64,000 nucleotides of DNA from Streptomyces canus (GCF_030815415.1 NZ_JAUSWW010000001.1:9796001-9860000), one strand, 5' to 3'. Counted from the stretch's first letter, positions 1-9,052 are shown. Numbers and translations are program-made. Notes: generated from the sequence alone by a model not told the origin.

Positions 1-471
1 ACCACCACGGGAGGCCGTCTGGGCGACCGGCGTCCGATGGTCACCACCATCGCGGCCGCCGCGGCCACCGCCCTGGTCCTGCTCCTGATGATCCCGCTGT
101 CCACGAACCCGGTAGCAGCCACCGTCCTCGTCTTTCTCATGGGCCTGACCGGCTTCACGGTCAACCCGGTCGTCACCGCCCTCGCCATGCGCTTCGCGGG
201 CGACGCGCCCACCCTCACCTCGGCGCTGACCACCTCCGCCTTCAACGTCGGCGTCGCCGCCGGATCGGCGATCGCCGGTAGGGCCCTGGACTCCTCCCTC
301 GGCCTGACCGGCCCGCCCCTGGTCGGCACCGCCATCGCCGCCCTCACCCTCCTCCCGCTGATCGCCCTCGCCGTTCACGGCGTCTCCCACAAGGGGCGGA
401 TCGTGGCCCAGAGGAGCGCTCCCACGCACGCGCAGTCCGACGAACCCGCGCAGGTGTCCTCGCAGCACTGA
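1..471 (+). CDS. MFS transporter, C-terminal part (5' end outside window)
   Basis: The frame is open from the first base and reads a motif-A-like loop (GGRLGDRRP) typical of the cytoplasmic loop of major facilitator superfamily drug/sugar exporters. About four hydrophobic helices follow, with a short polar tail. In this family the loop lies either between helices 2 and 3 or, in the second half, between helices 8 and 9. The short distance to the stop (about 156 residues) fits the second case, so this is the last third of a 12-helix protein. The substrate cannot be told. The SDR gene starts 70 bases downstream on the same strand, so co-transcription is possible. Confidence is high for the family and low for the function. 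Confidence 0.85.
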   Translation, partial: TTTGGRLGDRRPMVTTIAAAAATALVLLLMIPLSTNPVAATVLVFLMGLTGFTVNPVVTALAMRFAGDAPTLTSALTTSAFNVGVAAGSAIAGRALDSSLGLTGPPLVGTAIAALTLLPLIALAVHGVSHKGRIVAQRSAPTHAQSDEPAQVSSQH

Positions 472-541
472 CTCCAGCCGCGACCCGTGTCCTGCCGAAG
501 GCGAACCCGACGACGCACCAGCATGCGAGAGGACACCGCCC

Positions 542-1308
542 ATGACCGTGAGCAGCGCAGCCTTCACCGGCAAGGCGGCCTTCGTGACCGGAGCGGGTTC
601 CGGCATCGGCCGTGCCACCGCCGTCGTCTTCGCTCGCGCCGGCGCCCGCGTCGCCCTCGCCGACCGGTCCCCGGACGGCCTGGGGGAGACCGCTCGGCTC
701 ATCGAGGAGGCGGGCGGCCAGGCCCTGGCCCTGTTCTGTGACGTCACCAGCGAAGACGACGTACGGTCCGCGCTGGACGACACCATTCAGGCGTTCGGAC
801 GGCTGGACGTCGCCTTCAACAACGCCGGCGTCGAGCAGCCGGTCATGCCGGCCGCGGACATCGCGAAGGACGAGTGGGACCGCGTCATCGGCGTCAGCCT
901 GACCGGGATGTTCCTGTGCTTGAAGTACCAGATCCCCTTGCTGCTCCAACAGGGGGGCGGCGCGATCGTCAACGCCTCGTCCGGCGCCGGCGTCAAGGGC
1001 TTCACGGGACAGGCCGCCTACGCCGCCGCCAAGCACGGCGTCGTCGGCCTGACCCGCTCGGCCGCCCTCGACTACGAGGCATCCAATATCCGCGTCAATG
1101 CCGTCTGCCCCGGCTCATCGACACCGCGATGATCCAACGCTTCGCCGAAAGCACGCCCGGAGGGCGCGACGCCCTGATCGCGGACGAGCCCATCGGACGC
1201 TTCGGCACACCGGAGGAGATCGCAGCCGCCGTGCTCTGGCTCTGCTCGGACGCCGCCTCGGTCGCCACCGGCCACGCCCTGGTCGTCGACGGCGGCCAAA
1301 TCGTCTGA
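542..1308 (+). pseudogene. SDR-family NAD(P)-dependent oxidoreductase, frameshifted
   Basis: Classical short-chain dehydrogenase. It has the cofactor glycine motif TGAGSGIG, NNAG, the catalytic Ser region (NASSGAG) and YAAAKHG (Tyr-x3-Lys). The first frame runs from the ATG at 542 to a stop at 1132, ending after NAVCPG. The natural continuation (LIDTAM, then a VVDGG-type C-terminus) lies in the next frame and runs to 1308. One missing C near 1113-1118 (CCCGGCTC, expected CCCGGCCTC) would restore one protein of about 255 residues, the usual SDR length. Everything else looks conserved, so the lesion is recent or a sequencing error. It is close kin of the SDR at 1415, a probable duplication. Confidence 0.85.
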
Positions 1309-1414
1309 CGGCGGCCCACGGCAAGGCGCGGCGTCACCGCAGCAGGGCGGAAGCCGAGCAGCCCGGCACCGCACGTGCGCTCCCACAGCTCAACGCCCGA
1401 AGGGACAACACCGA

Positions 1415-2182
1415 ATGAACCCGACATACGACTTCACCGGCCAGGTGGCCTTCGTCACCGGCGTCGGCGCCGGTATGGGCCTGGCGACCGCCCGCGCCTT
1501 CGCCGAGTCCGGAGCCGCGGTCGCCCTCACCGACATCGACGAAGCAGCCCTGAACGCAGCCGCGAAGGAACTCACCGACGCCGGCCACCAAGTCCTCGCC
1601 CTCACCTGCGACGTCAGTGACGAGGACCAGGTCGCCGTCGCGGTCGACCGCACCGTCGAGACCTTCGGCCGCCTCGACATGGCCTACAACAACGCCGGCA
1701 TCCAGATCCCGCCCAGCGACGCCGCCGACGAACCCGCCGAACGGTTCGACCGCGTCAACGCCATCAACCTCCGCGGCGTGTGGGCCTGCATGAAGCACGA
1801 ACTGCGCCACATGCGCGCCCAAGGCAGCGGAGCCATCGTCAACTGCTCCTCCCTCGGCGGCCTGGTCGGCCTCCCCGGCCGTGCCTCGTACCACGCCTCC
1901 AAGCACGGAGTGATCGGCCTGACCTCCAGCGCCGCCCTCGAATACGCCCCGCGGGGCGTCCGCGTCAACGCGATCTGCCCGGGCACCATCGACACCCCCA
2001 TGGTCAGCGACATGATCGCCAAGGGAGAACTCGACCGCGCCGAGGCCGAGGCCAACCAGCCCATCAACCGGCTCGGCACCGCCGAGGAGATCGCCCAGGC
2101 GGTCCTGTGGCTGTGCAGCCCCGGAGCGGGCTTTGTCGTCGGTGTCGCCCTGCCCGTGGACGGCGGCTACGTCGCCCGTTAG
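1415..2182 (+). CDS. SDR-family oxidoreductase
   Basis: Intact 255-residue short-chain dehydrogenase/reductase. Visible are the TGVGAGMG cofactor loop near residue 16, a Asp (ALTDIDE) after beta-2 that suggests NAD preference, YNNAGI, catalytic Ser (NCSSLGG), YHASKHG and a C-terminal VDGGY typical of classical SDRs. It follows the related frameshifted SDR by about 105 bases and precedes a cupin gene by 34 bases, so the three probably form one transcription unit. The role may be oxidation of a small alcohol or aldehyde, which would suit the aldehyde oxidoreductase operon downstream. The substrate is not deducible. Confidence 0.9.
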   Translation: MNPTYDFTGQVAFVTGVGAGMGLATARAFAESGAAVALTDIDEAALNAAAKELTDAGHQVLALTCDVSDEDQVAVAVDRTVETFGRLDMAYNNAGIQIPPSDAADEPAERFDRVNAINLRGVWACMKHELRHMRAQGSGAIVNCSSLGGLVGLPGRASYHASKHGVIGLTSSAALEYAPRGVRVNAICPGTIDTPMVSDMIAKGELDRAEAEANQPINRLGTAEEIAQAVLWLCSPGAGFVVGVALPVDGGYVAR

Positions 2183-2216
2183 AGACGATCCGCGCACCAA
2201 CAACTCGGGAGACGCC

Positions 2217-2630
2217 ATGGAATTCACCAAGCAGCAGCCCAGCAGCAAGGCCCCGGCCAACTGGTTCACCGGCGACGTGTGGTGGGACGTCATCGTGGCG
2301 GGCCAGGAGCCGTCCAGGATGCGCGCCAACCTGGTCCGCTTCTCACCAGGCGCCCGCACCAACTGGCACTCCCACGCTGTCGGTCAGACCCTGCACGTCG
2401 TTTCCGGCATCGCCTTGATCGGCACCCGCGACGGCACGATCCTCGAGGCCCACCCCGGCGAGACCGTCGCCTGCCCGCCGAACGAGGAACACTGGCACGG
2501 CGCCGCCCCCGACCGGTTCATGGAGCACATCGCCATGTGGGAGGGCACCGGCGACGACACCCCCGAGACCACCTGGGCCGAGCCGGTCACCGACCAGCAG
2601 TACAACGGCCCCCGCAGCCGCAACCAGTAA
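2217..2630 (+). CDS. Cupin-domain protein
   Basis: Small 137-residue single-domain cupin. The metal-binding motif is visible as WHSHAVGQTLHVV (His ligands) and the second motif as PNEEHWHGAAP. This arrangement is found in the cupin family that includes bacterial hydroxynitrile lyases and proteins paired with carboxymuconolactone decarboxylases. The ATG at 2217 follows GGGAGAC and begins the conserved sequence directly; the in-frame extension to 2133 overlaps the SDR stop and is unlikely. Its place behind two SDR genes suggests shared catabolism of a small organic compound. The reaction is unknown. Confidence 0.85.
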   Translation: MEFTKQQPSSKAPANWFTGDVWWDVIVAGQEPSRMRANLVRFSPGARTNWHSHAVGQTLHVVSGIALIGTRDGTILEAHPGETVACPPNEEHWHGAAPDRFMEHIAMWEGTGDDTPETTWAEPVTDQQYNGPRSRNQ

Positions 2631-2666
2631 CTCCGGCCAATTATCGACCACGCAACCGGGGCTTGC

Positions 2667-2765
2667 TCAGGACGCCAGGGCGTCCCGCACCAGGGCCGTG
2701 TCGGCGAACTGCTCGCAGCGGACGGTCGGTCCGCCACGCACAACGAAGTCGTGAGCGACGCGGAC
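2667..2765 (-). pseudogene. NTF2/SnoaL-like protein, C-terminal scrap
   Basis: Reading the minus strand toward a stop at 2667 gives a short peptide with HDFVVRGG and a C-terminal FADTALVRDALAS. This resembles the last strand and helix of NTF2/SnoaL-like proteins. No matching start or upstream half can be followed, because the frame breaks near 2765. The rest of the 2631-3032 gap shows no gene that I can support. The call rests on a short match read by eye. Confidence 0.35.
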
Positions 2766-3032
2766 GCACCCACGACCAGGGAGGCGACGCGCCCTGTCCT
2801 GCCTCCCCGCGCGAAAGTGCCCCCGATCAGGTCGGCCATTCGCTCCTGACGGAGCGTAAAGGGGGAGGAAAGTCTCCCTGCCACAAGCGTTGTCGGTGGT
2901 GCAAGACTCCCCATGCGACCAGTCGCCGCCGCCAAGGCGCGCGGTTGCCCGGTTCCCCCGCGGTGACGACGATCCAGTCTCCCGTCCCGCTGTTGTGTAC
3001 GGCCGATCCGTCCGCGATACGAAGGCGTACGT

Positions 3033-3683
3033 ATGTCCACTGAACTCCCTGAGTCTGCCGTTCCACCCCCCAACGGAGCCGGCGAGCCCTCCCCAGCGCC
3101 CACTCGGCGCACCTTCATCGCCACCAGCACGGCGGTCGGTGGTGCGGTCGTCGCGGGCGGCGTGATCGGAGGATCATTCCTCGCGGCCCCGGAGGAGGTG
3201 GCCGCAGCCGAGGCGCCGCCCTCCAGCCGCGTGTCCCTGACGGTCAACGGCACCCGCCGGACCGTGACGGTCGACAACCGCACGTCGCTGCTGGACCTGC
3301 TGCGCGAGCACTTCGACCTGACCGGCTCCAAGAAGGGCTGCAACGCCGGGGCCTGCGGCGCGTGCACCGTGCTGGTCGACGGCCGACGGGTCAACTCCTG
3401 TCTGACGCTGGCCGTTCGCCTGGAGGACGCCGAGGTCACCACCGTCGAGGGCCTGGCCGACGGCGACCGACTCCACCCGCTGCAGCAGGCGTTCATCGAC
3501 GAGGACGCCTTCCAGTGCGGCTACTGCACCCCTGGCCAGATCGTCTCCGGTGTCGGCTGCATCCAGGAGGGCCACACCGGCTCTCCGGAGGAGATCCGGG
3601 AGTGGATGAGCGGCAACATCTGCCGCTGCGGCTGTTACGTGAAAATCGTGCGCGCGGTCGAGCAGACCGCCGCCCGGAAGTAA
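3033..3683 (+). CDS. paoA: Aldehyde oxidoreductase, [2Fe-2S] subunit with Tat signal (PaoA-like)
   Basis: Small iron-sulfur subunit of a xanthine-oxidase-family molybdenum hydroxylase, 216 residues. The N-terminus has a twin-arginine motif (TRRTFIA, Arg25-Arg26) and a hydrophobic stretch ending in Ala-rich sequence, so it probably exports the folded complex through Tat. A plant-type ferredoxin motif follows (GCNAGACGAC, then CLTL), and then the second cluster domain (CGYCTPGQ and CRCGCY). This matches E. coli PaoA/YagT in layout. The gene is 12 bases upstream of the FAD subunit. The complex would oxidise aldehydes to acids outside the membrane. The start at 3033 is preceded by no strong ribosome site but precedes the Tat signal. 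Confidence 0.9.
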   Translation: MSTELPESAVPPPNGAGEPSPAPTRRTFIATSTAVGGAVVAGGVIGGSFLAAPEEVAAAEAPPSSRVSLTVNGTRRTVTVDNRTSLLDLLREHFDLTGSKKGCNAGACGACTVLVDGRRVNSCLTLAVRLEDAEVTTVEGLADGDRLHPLQQAFIDEDAFQCGYCTPGQIVSGVGCIQEGHTGSPEEIREWMSGNICRCGCYVKIVRAVEQTAARK

Positions 3684-3695
3684 GGAGCGGCCGTC

Positions 3696-4676
3696 ATGCA
3701 TCCCTTCACCTACACGCGCGTGTCCGACACGCGGGAAGCACTCAACGCCGGTCGCCGCGGCGGGCGTTACGTCGCCGGCGGCACCACGCTGGTCGACCTG
3801 ATGCGGGAGACCGTCGAGCGCCCCGAGGCGTTGGTGGACATCAGCGGTCTGCCGTTGGACGAGGTCACCGTCACCGAGCGCGGTGGGCTGCGTATCGGCG
3901 CGCTGGTGACCATGTCCGAGGCCGCCGCCCACCGCAAGGTGCGCACCCTGTTCCCGGTCGTCTCCCAGGCGCTGGAACTGAGTGCGTCCGCGCAGCTTCG
4001 GAACATGGCCACCATCGGCGGCAACATCATGCAGCGCACCCGCTGCACCTATTTCCGTGACGTGACTGCCGCCTGCAACAAGCGTGAGCCAGGTTCCGGC
4101 TGTGCGGCGCTGGAGGGCGTCAACCGCACGCACGCCGTCCTGGGCACCTCCGACTCCTGCGTGGCCACTCACCCCTCCGACGTCGCCGTGGCGTTCGCGG
4201 CGCTGGAGGCGAGCGTGCACCTGCTGGGCCCGGACGGGGAGCGCCAGGTCGCCTTTGCCGACTTCCTGTTGCGGCCGGGCAGCACGCCCAACCGTGAACA
4301 GGCCCTCAGAAAGGGAGAGTTGATTACCGCGGTGGAGATTCCCGCGGTGCCGCGTCCGCTGAAGTCGGGTTACCTGAAGGTGCGGGACCGGCAGTCCTAC
4401 GAGTTCGCCCTGACCTCGGCGGCCGTCGCGCTGCATGTGCGCGGCGGGGTGATCCGCGAGGCGAGAGTGGCCGCCGGAGGGGTGGGCACGGTGCCGTGGA
4501 AGCTGCCGGCCGTCGAGCGGCACCTCGTCGGCGAGCGCCCCTCGGACGCGTTGTGGACGGCCGCTGCCGCCAAGGCGGCGGAAGGCGCCCGTCCCCTTCA
4601 ACACAACCGGTTCAAGGTCGAGTTGCTCCAGCGGACCGTCGAACGCCAGCAGCGCATCGTAGGAGGTACGAAGTGA
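3696..4676 (+). CDS. paoB: Aldehyde oxidoreductase, FAD-binding subunit (PaoB-like)
   Basis: Medium subunit of the molybdenum hydroxylase, 326 residues. It has the N-terminal FAD loop (VAGGTTLVDLM), the second FAD motif ATIGGNI and the C-terminal CO-dehydrogenase flavoprotein domain. Between them is a four-cysteine insert spaced C-x9-C-x8-C-x18-C. Such an insert binds an extra [4Fe-4S] cluster in E. coli PaoB, so this protein belongs to the PaoB branch rather than ordinary xanthine dehydrogenases. It would pass electrons from the PaoA clusters to FAD. Its TGA overlaps the GTG start of the next gene (GTGA), a sign of translational coupling. Confidence 0.9.
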   Translation: MHPFTYTRVSDTREALNAGRRGGRYVAGGTTLVDLMRETVERPEALVDISGLPLDEVTVTERGGLRIGALVTMSEAAAHRKVRTLFPVVSQALELSASAQLRNMATIGGNIMQRTRCTYFRDVTAACNKREPGSGCAALEGVNRTHAVLGTSDSCVATHPSDVAVAFAALEASVHLLGPDGERQVAFADFLLRPGSTPNREQALRKGELITAVEIPAVPRPLKSGYLKVRDRQSYEFALTSAAVALHVRGGVIREARVAAGGVGTVPWKLPAVERHLVGERPSDALWTAAAAKAAEGARPLQHNRFKVELLQRTVERQQRIVGGTK

Positions 4677-6868
4677 GCCCCCAGCCGCAGGCAGCCGTGG
4701 GTGCGCCGCTGTCCCGGGTGGACGGCCGGCTGAAGGTCACGGGCAAGGCGCAGTACGCCGCCGAGTTCGATGTCGACGGGGCGGTGCACGCCGTCATCGT
4801 GGACGCGAGCATCGGCCGCGGGCGTATCACCGGCATCGACACGGGCGCCGCCGAGGCCCAGCCGGGCGTGCTGCGGGTGATCCACCATGGCAACGCACCG
4901 AAGCTGCCGTACCGCGACAACTCCGGGTCGAACAACCCGCCCGGCCGGCGACTCCGCGTCTTCCAGGACGACCGCGTCCGCTTCCACGGCCAGCCGGTCG
5001 CCGTCGTGGTCGCCACCACCCTGGAGGCCGCACAGCACGGTGCGAGCCTGGTGAAGGCCGAGTACGACGCCGAACAGCCCTCGACCGATCTGCACGAGGC
5101 GGAGCGGGACAAGCCGACGAACTACGCGCGCGGCGATGCGGATGCGGGCCTGCGCGACGCTCCCGTACGGCTGGATCTGACGTACCAACTGGCGCGCAAT
5201 CACCACAATCCGATGGAGCCGCACGCCACCATCGCCCGCTGGGACGGCAACAAGCTGACCGTGTGGGACAAGACGCAGTGGGTGATGGGCACGCATGACG
5301 AGCTCGCGGCCGTGTTCGACCTGCCCGCGGAGTCGGTGCGCGTCATCAACCCGTTCGTCGGCGGCGGCTTCGGCAGCGGGCTGCGCTGCTGGCCGCACAG
5401 CGTCGTCGCCGCCCTGGCCGCGCGGGAGACGAAGCGTCCGGTCAAGCTGGTGCTGAGCCGCAAGCAGATGTACTTCGGCGCCGGCTTCCGGCCGTCGTAC
5501 GAGTACCGGCTGCGCCTCGGCAGTGACCGGCGCGGCCGGCTGACCGCCGCGATCCACGACATCGATGCCGAGACCTCCTCGTACGAGACGTTCACCGAGG
5601 CCGTCATGGGCGCGGGGCAGATGCTCTACAGCATGCCGAACGTCAGCCAGGCGTACCGGACGGTCCCCCTGGACGTGAACACCCCGATCTGGATGCGTGG
5701 CCCCGGCTTCGCCTCGGCGTCGTTCGTGATCGAGTCGGCCATGGACGAACTCGCGCACAAGCTGGGCGTCGACCCGATCGAGCTGCGCCGGCGCAACGAA
5801 CCGAACGAGGACGAGTCGAGCAACCTGCCGTTCTCCACCCGTCGGCTGCGCGAGTGCTACACCCTCGGCGCCCGCGAGTTCGGCTGGCAGCGCCGCTCCG
5901 CCCGGCCACGTTCGAGGCGCGAGGGCGACTGGCTGATCGGCCTGGGTATGGCCGCCGGTGTGTACGACCCCGGGCGTTACCCCGCACAGGCCCGGGCCCG
6001 CCTCGATGCCGACGGCACCGCTGTGGTCGAGGCGGCCACCAGTGACATGGGGCCGGGCACCTACACCTCCCAGACCCAGGTCGCCGCCGACGCCCTCGGG
6101 CTGACCATGCGTACGGTCACGTTCCGGCTCGGCGACTCCCTCTACCCGCCGACCTCGCCGCACGGCGGCTCGGCGACCATGGCCAGCGTCGGCACCGCCG
6201 TCCACGACGCCTGCAACCAGGTGCGGCAGCAGGCGATCAAGCTGGCCGTCGAGGACCGCGAGTCACCGCTGTACGGGGTGAAGGCGGACGACGTCGTCGT
6301 ACGCGGCGGCCGGCTGCACGTGCAGGGCAACCCGACCCGCGGCGAGACGTACCGGACGCTACTGGCCCGCAACAACCGCACCCACCTCGAAGCGGGTGGC
6401 TCCTACACCGGGCCGCCCAGCCCAGAGCGGCACTCCTACCACGCCTACAACGCCACCTTCGCCGAGGTCGCCGTCGACGCGACCCTGGGCCTGGTGCGGG
6501 TCAGGCGCATGCTCGGCGTGTACGACGCGGGCCGCATCATCAGCCCCAAGCTCGCCGACAGCCAGGCGATCGGCGGCATCGTGGGCGGCATCGGCACGGC
6601 CCTCCTTGAGCACACGGCCACCGACCACCGCGACGGCCGGATCGTCAACGCCAACCTCGCCGACTACCTCGTCCCCGTCAACGCCGACGTCCCCGACGTC
6701 AGGGCGATCTACCTGGACGGCGAGGACAACGACGGCAACGCGCTCGGCGTCAAGGGGCTCGGCGAGGTCGTCCAGGTGGGGGTGGCGGCCGCGATCGGCA
6801 ACGCGGTCTTCAACGCCACCGGCCGCCGCATCCGCGAACTGCCCATCACCGCCGAGGCGTTGCTCTGA
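4673..6868 (+). CDS. paoC: Aldehyde oxidoreductase, molybdopterin-binding subunit (PaoC-like)
   Basis: Large catalytic subunit, 731 residues from the GTG at 4673, which follows AGGAGG and overlaps the paoB stop. Domains in order are the aldehyde oxidase/xanthine dehydrogenase a/b hammerhead (about 15-130) and the molybdopterin-binding domains. Visible motifs include GGGFGSGLRCWPH and, near the C-terminus, GVKGLGE, whose Glu is the expected base at the molybdenum. It has no export signal of its own and would travel with PaoA. It would bind the Mo cofactor and convert aldehydes to carboxylic acids. Upstream SDR enzymes could supply the aldehydes. The substrate range is unknown. Confidence 0.9.
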   Translation: MSPQPQAAVGAPLSRVDGRLKVTGKAQYAAEFDVDGAVHAVIVDASIGRGRITGIDTGAAEAQPGVLRVIHHGNAPKLPYRDNSGSNNPPGRRLRVFQDDRVRFHGQPVAVVVATTLEAAQHGASLVKAEYDAEQPSTDLHEAERDKPTNYARGDADAGLRDAPVRLDLTYQLARNHHNPMEPHATIARWDGNKLTVWDKTQWVMGTHDELAAVFDLPAESVRVINPFVGGGFGSGLRCWPHSVVAALAARETKRPVKLVLSRKQMYFGAGFRPSYEYRLRLGSDRRGRLTAAIHDIDAETSSYETFTEAVMGAGQMLYSMPNVSQAYRTVPLDVNTPIWMRGPGFASASFVIESAMDELAHKLGVDPIELRRRNEPNEDESSNLPFSTRRLRECYTLGAREFGWQRRSARPRSRREGDWLIGLGMAAGVYDPGRYPAQARARLDADGTAVVEAATSDMGPGTYTSQTQVAADALGLTMRTVTFRLGDSLYPPTSPHGGSATMASVGTAVHDACNQVRQQAIKLAVEDRESPLYGVKADDVVVRGGRLHVQGNPTRGETYRTLLARNNRTHLEAGGSYTGPPSPERHSYHAYNATFAEVAVDATLGLVRVRRMLGVYDAGRIISPKLADSQAIGGIVGGIGTALLEHTATDHRDGRIVNANLADYLVPVNADVPDVRAIYLDGEDNDGNALGVKGLGEVVQVGVAAAIGNAVFNATGRRIRELPITAEALL

Positions 6869-7032
6869 ACGATGCGCTTCGGGTCGGCGCAGTGCACACC
6901 GCTCGTCCGGTGGTCCGTCTCCCCGTCCGGCCGCCGGACCTTCCAGGGCCGCCGCCGCATGACGCTTTCCCCGGCGTCGTGGCGGCGGCCCGCTCACCTT
7001 CCTCCGATCCTGTCCTGTCATGGAGAACCGCC

Positions 7033-8196
7033 ATGCTCAACATCGCGGACACACTGCACCGCTGGTGCCGCGAGGCACGCCCCTTCGCCCTGGCCACCGT
7101 CGTCGACGTGACCGGCAGCGCACCCCTGCCGGTCGGTACGTCGGTCGCGGTGGACGCGGACGGCACCGCGGTCGGCAGCATCTCCGGCGGCTGCGTCGAG
7201 GGCGCGGTCTACGAACTGTGCCGACAGGTGCTGAGCGACCGGGGCGCTCCGCAGCGGGCCTGGTTCGGCTACTCCGACGACGACGCCTTCGCCGTCGGCC
7301 TGACCTGCGGCGGCGAACTCGACGTCCTCGTCCAGCGCATCGACCCCGCAGCCCAGCCGCACTTGGTCACGGCCCTCTCCGAGATCGATCGAGGACGTCC
7401 GGTCGCCGTGGCACAGGTCGTGGACGGCCCGGAGCACCTTCTCGGCTCCACGTTGAGCGTGCTCGACGGTGACCATGCCGCCCATGGGCGGGTGGACGGC
7501 GGCCCGGCGGACCGGGCGTTGGCCGACCAGGCCAGGGCCCTGCTGCGGGTCGGCCGGACCGCCCGCGTCGACATCGGCGGGGAGGGAGACGGATGCCCCG
7601 AACGGCTGTCCGTCCTCGTCCACGTCCATGCGTCTCGGCCACGCCTGCTGGTCTTCGGCGCGGTCGACTTCGCCGCCGCCCTCAGCCAGGCCGGCCGCTT
7701 CCTCGGCTACCGGGTCACCGTCTGCGACGCCCGCCCCGTCTTCGCCACATCCGCACGCTTCCCGCACGCGGACGAGGTCGTGGTCGACTGGCCCCACCGC
7801 TACCTCGAACGCACCGAGGTGGACGGTCGTACCGCCGTGTGCGTCCTCACCCACGACTCCAAGTTCGACATCCCCCTGCTGCGGCAGGCACTCGATCTGC
7901 CCGTCGGTTACGTGGGCGCGATGGGATCCCGTCGGACGCACGACGAACGCCTGCGTCTCCTGCGCGAGGCGGGCGTCGCCCAGGACCGATTGGCTCGGCT
8001 GCGCTCCCCGATCGGTCTCGACCTCGGCGCGCGCACGCCCGAGGAGACGGCGATCTCCATCACCGCGGAGATCATCGCCCACGCCAACCAGGGCACGGGC
8101 CTGTCCCTGACCCTGGGCACGGGCCCGATCCACCGGCCGGGTCACCAGGCAGTCGACGAGCGTCACGCCCTCAACGCCCCGATACTGACGGCGTGA
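7033..8196 (+). CDS. XdhC/CoxI-family molybdenum-cofactor insertion protein (PaoD-like)
   Basis: 387-residue protein with the N-terminal XdhC/CoxI domain (GSAPLPVGTS, SISGGCVEG) and a C-terminal Rossmann-like domain (GYVGAMGSRRTHDERL). The family binds, sulfurates or protects the Mo cofactor and loads it into xanthine-oxidase-type enzymes. As PaoD it is the fourth gene of the E. coli pao operon, and the same order is seen here. The ATG at 7033 follows GGAGA at good spacing. The 164-base gap after paoC reads through in frame from 6892 but carries no family sequence, so the shorter start is preferred. Confidence 0.88.
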   Translation: MLNIADTLHRWCREARPFALATVVDVTGSAPLPVGTSVAVDADGTAVGSISGGCVEGAVYELCRQVLSDRGAPQRAWFGYSDDDAFAVGLTCGGELDVLVQRIDPAAQPHLVTALSEIDRGRPVAVAQVVDGPEHLLGSTLSVLDGDHAAHGRVDGGPADRALADQARALLRVGRTARVDIGGEGDGCPERLSVLVHVHASRPRLLVFGAVDFAAALSQAGRFLGYRVTVCDARPVFATSARFPHADEVVVDWPHRYLERTEVDGRTAVCVLTHDSKFDIPLLRQALDLPVGYVGAMGSRRTHDERLRLLREAGVAQDRLARLRSPIGLDLGARTPEETAISITAEIIAHANQGTGLSLTLGTGPIHRPGHQAVDERHALNAPILTA

Positions 8197-8359
8197 TCGC
8201 CGCCGTCCACGAAACCTCAGTAGAACCATCTGGCCGGCGAGGTGCTGTGACTTCCTCGAGGCGACCTGGCCGACGGGATGGCAGCGATGTCGCCACTGCC
8301 ATGGGCTGGGCACCGGTCCCGCGGGTGGGATTCGAACCGGTGTCGCTTCTGATGGGGGA

Positions 8360-8570
8360 TCACGGTTGGGCCTTGGCCCACTGGCGGGCTCCGGCTCGCC
8401 GCATGAGGTCCTCGACCTCGGCAGGGTCAGCCATCAGCGGATGCACACGCTGGATGTAGTCGGCATGTCCCAGGAGGGATGTGCGGAGCTGCTTGAGGTG
8501 TGGGGCGCTGAAGGAGATGCCGCCGCGTTTTTCCACGACTCCGGCGGTGATCGCCAGCGGTTGGTGACCA
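8360..8570 (-). pseudogene. Unidentified gene fragment, C-terminal end
   Basis: The minus-strand frame ending at 8360 reads a protein-like tail (ITAGVVEKRGG, HLKQLRTSLLGHADY, DPAEVEDLMRRAG) with nearly all codons ending in G or C, as real genes do here. Upstream of about 8570 the strand instead carries a response-regulator fragment in the opposite direction, so this gene has lost its 5' part. I do not recognise the family. The downstream gap 8197-8359 has no gene; it contains a T-arm-like GATTCGAACC stretch that does not fold as a tRNA. Confidence 0.4.
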
Positions 8571-8675
8571 GGGAGACCATGATGACGGCGGTCTGGGACA
8601 GCACCTGGTTCGGTTCGACGAAGACCCTGGACGTCCATGTGGCCGCCCTGCGAAACGAACTCGGCGACGCGCTTT
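8555..8675 (+). pseudogene. OmpR-type response regulator, DNA-binding fragment
   Basis: The frame reads RLVTRETMM, VWDSTWFGSTKTLDVHV and LRNELGD. This is the recognition-helix and wing region of OmpR/PhoB winged-helix response regulators. The receiver domain and the start of the output domain are absent. The open frame continues directly into an unrelated MFS fragment, so the two were joined by deletion or recombination. The ATG-initiated frame from 8366 to 9052 is therefore a chimera and probably not functional. Confidence 0.7.
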
Positions 8676-8691
8676 CCCTCGAATGCGCGCA

Positions 8692-9052
8692 CAGGGTGCA
8701 CCGGAGCGTGCTGATCATCGCCGTGTCCCTGGCGCTTGCCATGCCGCTCTTCCTGCTGTCGGGCCAGAGGGCGGTCGGCGGCGCCATGCTGCTGATCGTC
8801 TGGGGGCTGACCTACGGCGGCGTGTCCGTAGGCCTACAGACATGGATGATCAAGGCTGTCCCGCAGGCGGTGGAAGCGGCCTCCTCCCTGTGGGTGGCGG
8901 TCTTCACCCTGTCGATCGGTCTCGGCGCGCTGGCCGGCGGCGTCATCGTCGACACGCTCACCCTCCAGGGCGTTCTGTGGCTCGGCGGCGCCTGCGCCTT
9001 GATAGCCGCCCTGGCGGTCTGGAGCGCCCGCACCAATGAGAACCTGCGATGA
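8692..9052 (+). pseudogene. MFS transporter, C-terminal fragment fused to regulator relic
   Basis: About 120 residues with four hydrophobic segments and typical MFS loop sequence (WMIKAVPQ, AGGVIVDT, and a final SARTNENLR). The fragment corresponds to the last four helices of a drug-exporter-like MFS protein. It follows the response-regulator fragment in the same frame with no start of its own, so it is a truncated relic. Between 9053 and about 9630 I see no gene that I can support. Confidence 0.7.

Noticed and set aside
4598..6205. 535-residue minus-strand frame over paoC
   Set aside because: It is the complement of a well-conserved catalytic subunit and has low-complexity composition.
8318..8360. 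tRNA-like T-arm (GATTCGAACC, minus strand)
   Set aside because: The five bases on each side of the loop do not pair, and no anticodon or acceptor stem follows at the right distances.
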